A stretch of 46,983 nucleotides of DNA from DASPJL01 sp035628645. Lineage in GTDB: Bacteria; Bacteroidota; Bacteroidia; Cytophagales; Cyclobacteriaceae. Positions 43,393 through 46,983 of this stretch are shown here, piece after piece. Under the pieces are notes generated by a model. It saw nothing but the letters and a program-made list of their open reading frames with translations, was not told where the DNA came from and did not search any database. The DNA is taken from the NCBI GenBank assembly GCA_035628645.1, contig DASPJL010000134.1, positions 1 to 46,983 on the forward strand. Direction: 5' to 3'. The translations under genes were made by a program, and so were the position numbers. Position 1 is the stretch's first letter; the number at the start of each line of letters is the position of its first letter.

Positions 43393-43440
43393 CAAATTTT
43401 TAATCCATTAAGATTTAGTATTGTATATAAACCGTGGATT

Positions 43441-46400
43441 ATGAAATGCCCTTATTTTACCTTAATCCTTCTTTATTTCATTTCCAGCTATTCCTTTGCT
43501 CAGCCGCATAGGATAAAATTCCAGCATCTCACCACAAACAATGGTCTTTCGCATAGTAATGCCCTTTGCATTTTGCAGGACAGCAGAGGATTTATGTGGA
43601 TTGGCACCAGGGACGGGTTAAATAAATACGATGGGTATGAATTCACGATTTACAGAAATGATCCTAATGACAGCAATAGCCTTAGTAACAATTACATATT
43701 AGATCTTATCGAAGACAAGAACGGCAACCTATGGGTGGGCACCTGGGGCGGGCTAAATATGTTTGATAGAGAAAAGAACAAGTTTGTAAGATATAAACAT
43801 GACAAAAATAACCCCAACAGCTTATCCAACGACTTGATAAACAGCTTATTGGAAGACAGTCACGGCAACCTATGGATAGGCACAGAAGGTGGCGGATTAA
43901 ACTTGTTTGACAGGGAAACTAAAAAGTTCACCACTTATACTTTTGATAAAGACAACCCGAATAGTTTAAGTAATGATGCGGTAAGGGATGTTTTGGAAGA
44001 TAGCAAACAAAATTTATGGGTTGGAACACTTCACGGGGGATTAAATCATTTCGACAGAAAAACTAAAAAATTCACCAGGTATCAGCATGATCCTAAAAAC
44101 AACAAATCGCTGGGGCATAACAACGCTTACGTACTTTATGAGGATAGTCACAATAGGCTATGGATTGGAACCCATGGAGAAGGATTGGACTTAATGGATA
44201 GAAAAAAAGGAGAATTCACGCATTTCAAGCATGATCCTCAAAATCCCAATAGCCTGGTTCACAATGTAATCTCGATGATTACGGAAGGGGTAGATGGTAA
44301 CTTATGGATAGGAACAGAAAACGGTGGAATGAGCATTTTCGATTATGAAAAAAATCTTTTCCATAATTACAAACAGGATGATATAGACAATACAAGCTTA
44401 AGCAACAATTCCATATATCCTATTTATAAAGACTCCAAAGGTAATATGTGGATAGGAACCTTCAGTGGAGGAATTAATTTTTACAGTAGAGACGCAGATA
44501 AATTCAATCACTACAAACACAATTCGCGAAAGAACAGCCTTTCCAACAATAATGTCTTGTGTATTTTTGAGGATTCCAAAGACAACTTATGGATCGGCAC
44601 AGATGGGGGAGGAGTGGATATTTTTGATCGGAAAACCGGTCAATTTACTAATATGCGGCATGATAAAAATAACAAAAACAGTATCGCCGCTGATTATGTT
44701 TTAAGAATTTTTGAAGATAGTGAGGGTAACATTTGGATAGGCACCTGGGGCGAAGGCGTAAGTGTCTATAATCCTGACACAAAAGAATTTAAACATTACA
44801 AAAATGATCCGGAAAACCCTCAAAGCTTAAGCAGTAACAATGCATGGGTAATTTATGAGGACCGGGATGAAAACATTTGGGTAGGAACATACAGAGGAAC
44901 CGGACTTGATCTGTTTGACAAAAACACAGAAACATTTTCTCACTTTCGCCACGAAATAAATAATCCAAACAGTTTAAGTAACAACACTATACATTCCATA
45001 TATGAGGATTCTGAGGGCAATCTCTGGATTGGAACCAATGGTGGCGGATTAAATTTATTTGATAAAAAGACAAAGAAATTCACTCATTTTAACCATGATG
45101 ATAATGCCAATAGTCTAAGCAGCAATAATGTTGACTGCATTTTTGAAGACCGCAAAGGAGACCTGTGGCTTGGAACAGATGCAGGACTAAATCATATGGA
45201 AAAGGATACCAGGAAAATCACCATATATACCACAAAGGACGGACTGCCGAATGAAACAATTTTTGGAATTCTTGAAGATGAAAAAGGCAATCTTTGGATA
45301 AGTACCAACAAGGGAATTTCAAGGTTTAATCCCGAGACCAGGAGGTTCACAAACTTTAGCATGGCGGATGGTTTACAAGCTAATGAATTTAAACCACATG
45401 CCTATTGTAAAAGCAGGAGCGGAGCAATGTATTTTGGAGGAATTAATGGTTTCAATGAATTTTATCCTGACAGTATCCAGGAGCGTTCTTTTGATCCTCC
45501 CCTTGTGTTTACTGACTTTCAGATTTTTAATAAACCTGTACAAATCTCCGATGGAAAAGGGGATAATTACCCGTTAAATAAACATATTTCTGAAACCAAA
45601 GAAATTACATTATCCTATAAGCAAACCGTTATTTCAATTGCATTTGCTTCTTTAAATTATACAGTACCGGAAAAAAAGAAATATCAATATATATTAGAAG
45701 GCTTCGACGAGGGCTGGAACGACATTGGGACTAAAAGGATGGCCACCTATACAAACCTCGATCCGGGAAACTATGTATTTAAGGTAAGAGGACTGGACAA
45801 CAGAGGACAATGGTCTAAAAAAATTACTTCGCTGAACATAACCATTACTCCTCCTTATTGGAAAACCTGGTGGTTTAAAGCACTTTCTGCTTTTGTCATT
45901 TTTAGCTGTTTAATGACCATATACAAAGTGAGGGTAGGGGTAATAAAAAGGCAAAAGAGGGAATTGGAACGATTGGTCTTTGAACGAACCCAGGAAATAA
46001 CCCATCAAAAAGACCAACTTATTGAAAAGCAATCCTTGCTCGAAGAAAAAAACAATGAAATTCTGACCCAGAATGAACAACTCATAGAACAGCAGGAGGA
46101 ACTTGAGTCACAAAGAAATGCCCTGGAAAACCAAAATTCTACCATTGCCGAAAAGAACCGATTGCTTCAAAATCAGCAGGCGCATTTGGAGAATCTGGTG
46201 GAGGAACGGACCGAAGAACTTCTGAAAATGAATAATGAACTCATTGACAAGAATCAAAGACTTGAGCAATATGGGTTTGTAACCAGCCATAATTTCAGAG
46301 GACCTGTAGCAACTCTTTTAGGGCTGTGTGAGATCTTTAACCAAAATGACCTGAGTGATCCCAATAACTTAATTGTGATGGAGAAAACAAAAGAAACCAC

Positions 46401-46920
46401 AATGAAAATAGACGGGATGATTAAGGATCTTGGAATTTTGCTCGATCAGGAAAAGAACCTGATTTCATTGTTTGAACCTATGGAGTTAAAAGAAATTATA
46501 GAAAACGTTAAAGTGTTGCTGGATCAGGAAATAAAGGATTCTAACGTAAACATCAATTATGATTTTGAAAATCTCCCTGTTATTAATACTGTTCCAGCCT
46601 ACATAAATAGTATTTTCTATAATTTAGTGAGCAATGCGATCAAGTTCAGAAAGGAAGGATCTGCATCTAAAATCGAAATAACATCAGGAAGGAATGGGAA
46701 ATACAATTTTATAAATTTCAAGGACAATGGTTGCGGAATAGATATAGAAAAACATGGCAGCAATATTTTTTATCCATTTAAACGTTTCAATACCACCGTT
46801 CCAGGAAAAGGATTAGGGCTTTATCTTGTTAAAACTCAAATTGAAGCGATGAAAGGAGCTATCGAAGTAGAAAGCGAAGAAGGCATAGGCACTTGTTTTA
46901 AACTGAAGTTTCAGAAGTAA
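43441..46920 (+). CDS. Two-component propeller sensor histidine kinase (Reg_prop + Y_Y_Y)
   Basis: A 1159-residue protein. A signal peptide (MKCPYFTLILLYFISSYSFA) precedes a periplasmic sensor of 14 repeats, each about 46 residues and centred on LWIGT-x-GGG; this fits two seven-bladed beta-propellers (about 45-660). A Y_Y_Y domain follows at about 739-800 (YQYILEGFDEGWN), then one membrane helix (about 810-830), a long Gln/Glu-rich coiled coil (830-940) and a cytoplasmic kinase. The kinase His is in FVTSHNFRGPVATL (about 949), with N box NLVSNAIKFRK, KDNGCGI and GKGLGLYLVK. It lacks the receiver and AraC output of full hybrid systems. The frame also opens at a TTG (43390), which is unlikely as a start. 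The ligand is unknown. Confidence 0.93.
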   Translation: MKCPYFTLILLYFISSYSFAQPHRIKFQHLTTNNGLSHSNALCILQDSRGFMWIGTRDGLNKYDGYEFTIYRNDPNDSNSLSNNYILDLIEDKNGNLWVGTWGGLNMFDREKNKFVRYKHDKNNPNSLSNDLINSLLEDSHGNLWIGTEGGGLNLFDRETKKFTTYTFDKDNPNSLSNDAVRDVLEDSKQNLWVGTLHGGLNHFDRKTKKFTRYQHDPKNNKSLGHNNAYVLYEDSHNRLWIGTHGEGLDLMDRKKGEFTHFKHDPQNPNSLVHNVISMITEGVDGNLWIGTENGGMSIFDYEKNLFHNYKQDDIDNTSLSNNSIYPIYKDSKGNMWIGTFSGGINFYSRDADKFNHYKHNSRKNSLSNNNVLCIFEDSKDNLWIGTDGGGVDIFDRKTGQFTNMRHDKNNKNSIAADYVLRIFEDSEGNIWIGTWGEGVSVYNPDTKEFKHYKNDPENPQSLSSNNAWVIYEDRDENIWVGTYRGTGLDLFDKNTETFSHFRHEINNPNSLSNNTIHSIYEDSEGNLWIGTNGGGLNLFDKKTKKFTHFNHDDNANSLSSNNVDCIFEDRKGDLWLGTDAGLNHMEKDTRKITIYTTKDGLPNETIFGILEDEKGNLWISTNKGISRFNPETRRFTNFSMADGLQANEFKPHAYCKSRSGAMYFGGINGFNEFYPDSIQERSFDPPLVFTDFQIFNKPVQISDGKGDNYPLNKHISETKEITLSYKQTVISIAFASLNYTVPEKKKYQYILEGFDEGWNDIGTKRMATYTNLDPGNYVFKVRGLDNRGQWSKKITSLNITITPPYWKTWWFKALSAFVIFSCLMTIYKVRVGVIKRQKRELERLVFERTQEITHQKDQLIEKQSLLEEKNNEILTQNEQLIEQQEELESQRNALENQNSTIAEKNRLLQNQQAHLENLVEERTEELLKMNNELIDKNQRLEQYGFVTSHNFRGPVATLLGLCEIFNQNDLSDPNNLIVMEKTKETTMKIDGMIKDLGILLDQEKNLISLFEPMELKEIIENVKVLLDQEIKDSNVNINYDFENLPVINTVPAYINSIFYNLVSNAIKFRKEGSASKIEITSGRNGKYNFINFKDNGCGIDIEKHGSNIFYPFKRFNTTVPGKGLGLYLVKTQIEAMKGAIEVESEEGIGTCFKLKFQK

Positions 46921-46983
46921 TCTTATAAAAAGCAGTGTATGTATGAGTTTATATATTTAAGAAAACCTCTGGCTTTTATTTAT

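Noticed and set aside
43390..43440. TTG at 43390 as start of the propeller kinase
   Set aside because: It falls within a -7-like promoter box, and the ATG at 43441 opens a proper signal peptide.

Overview
The window looks like chromosome of an AT-rich member of the Bacteroidota, most likely of the Cytophaga group. The grounds are a protein with a type IX secretion (T9SS) C-terminal sorting domain, a two-component 'propeller' sensor kinase, YwqK/MORN-like repeat proteins, a three-gene MlaEFD-type lipid transporter without MlaB/MlaC, the ligase-associated MBL exonuclease, and a tRNA promoter that fits the Bacteroidota consensus exactly (TTTG, 19 nt, TAnnTTTG). The genus is not established.

Layout. 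1-1200: tail of an upstream gene with terminator, tRNA-Cys with its own promoter and terminator, a stretch holding a dispersed repeat, and an orphan receiver protein. 1250-2600: a YozE-like small protein, a beta-carbonic anhydrase and a small membrane protein. 2782-9836: the most unusual block, a tight three-gene operon of two very large unrecognised proteins and a caspase-like peptidase carrying a peptidoglycan-binding-like domain. It is followed, convergently, by a protein that resembles the LigD polymerase domain but has lost most of the catalytic residues (10025-11398). 11500-15550: Bcr/CflA-type efflux pump, small membrane protein, cold-shock protein, a second copy of the dispersed repeat and a eukaryote-type (GSII) glutamine synthetase. 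16146-18975: Mla/MCE lipid transporter. 19210-24834: T9SS-secreted protein, a membrane-anchored protein, a coiled-coil/PRC-barrel protein and a thioredoxin-like protein. 25233-28064: multi-PAS histidine kinase. 28392-30613: TetR - HMA-like - MFS efflux operon with a 14-bp perfect palindrome as probable operator. 30803-34165: secreted EEP phosphatase/nuclease-like protein, a GT-C-type membrane glycosyltransferase, a secreted protein of unknown function and the remnant of an SGNH hydrolase. 34202-36489: HEPN-like protein, HNH endonuclease, NlpC/P60 peptidase and SmpB. 36653-40751: YwqK-repeat surface protein coupled to tryptophan 2,3-dioxygenase, divergent from glutaryl-CoA dehydrogenase. 40997-43197: PTPS/QueD, GTP cyclohydrolase I and ligase-associated exonuclease. 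43441-46920: two-propeller sensor kinase.

Functional links. TDO and glutaryl-CoA dehydrogenase belong to the early and late parts of aerobic tryptophan/lysine breakdown and sit head to head. PTPS and FolE act on the same pterin route. SmpB, NlpC/P60 and HNH genes are nearly contiguous on one strand. The caspase operon is the best candidate for an undescribed system: its two partners share what looks like a recurring domain, none of the three has a convincing signal peptide, and the convergent neighbour is an apparent pseudo-polymerase. All functional claims rest on reading motifs in translated sequence; no database search was possible.
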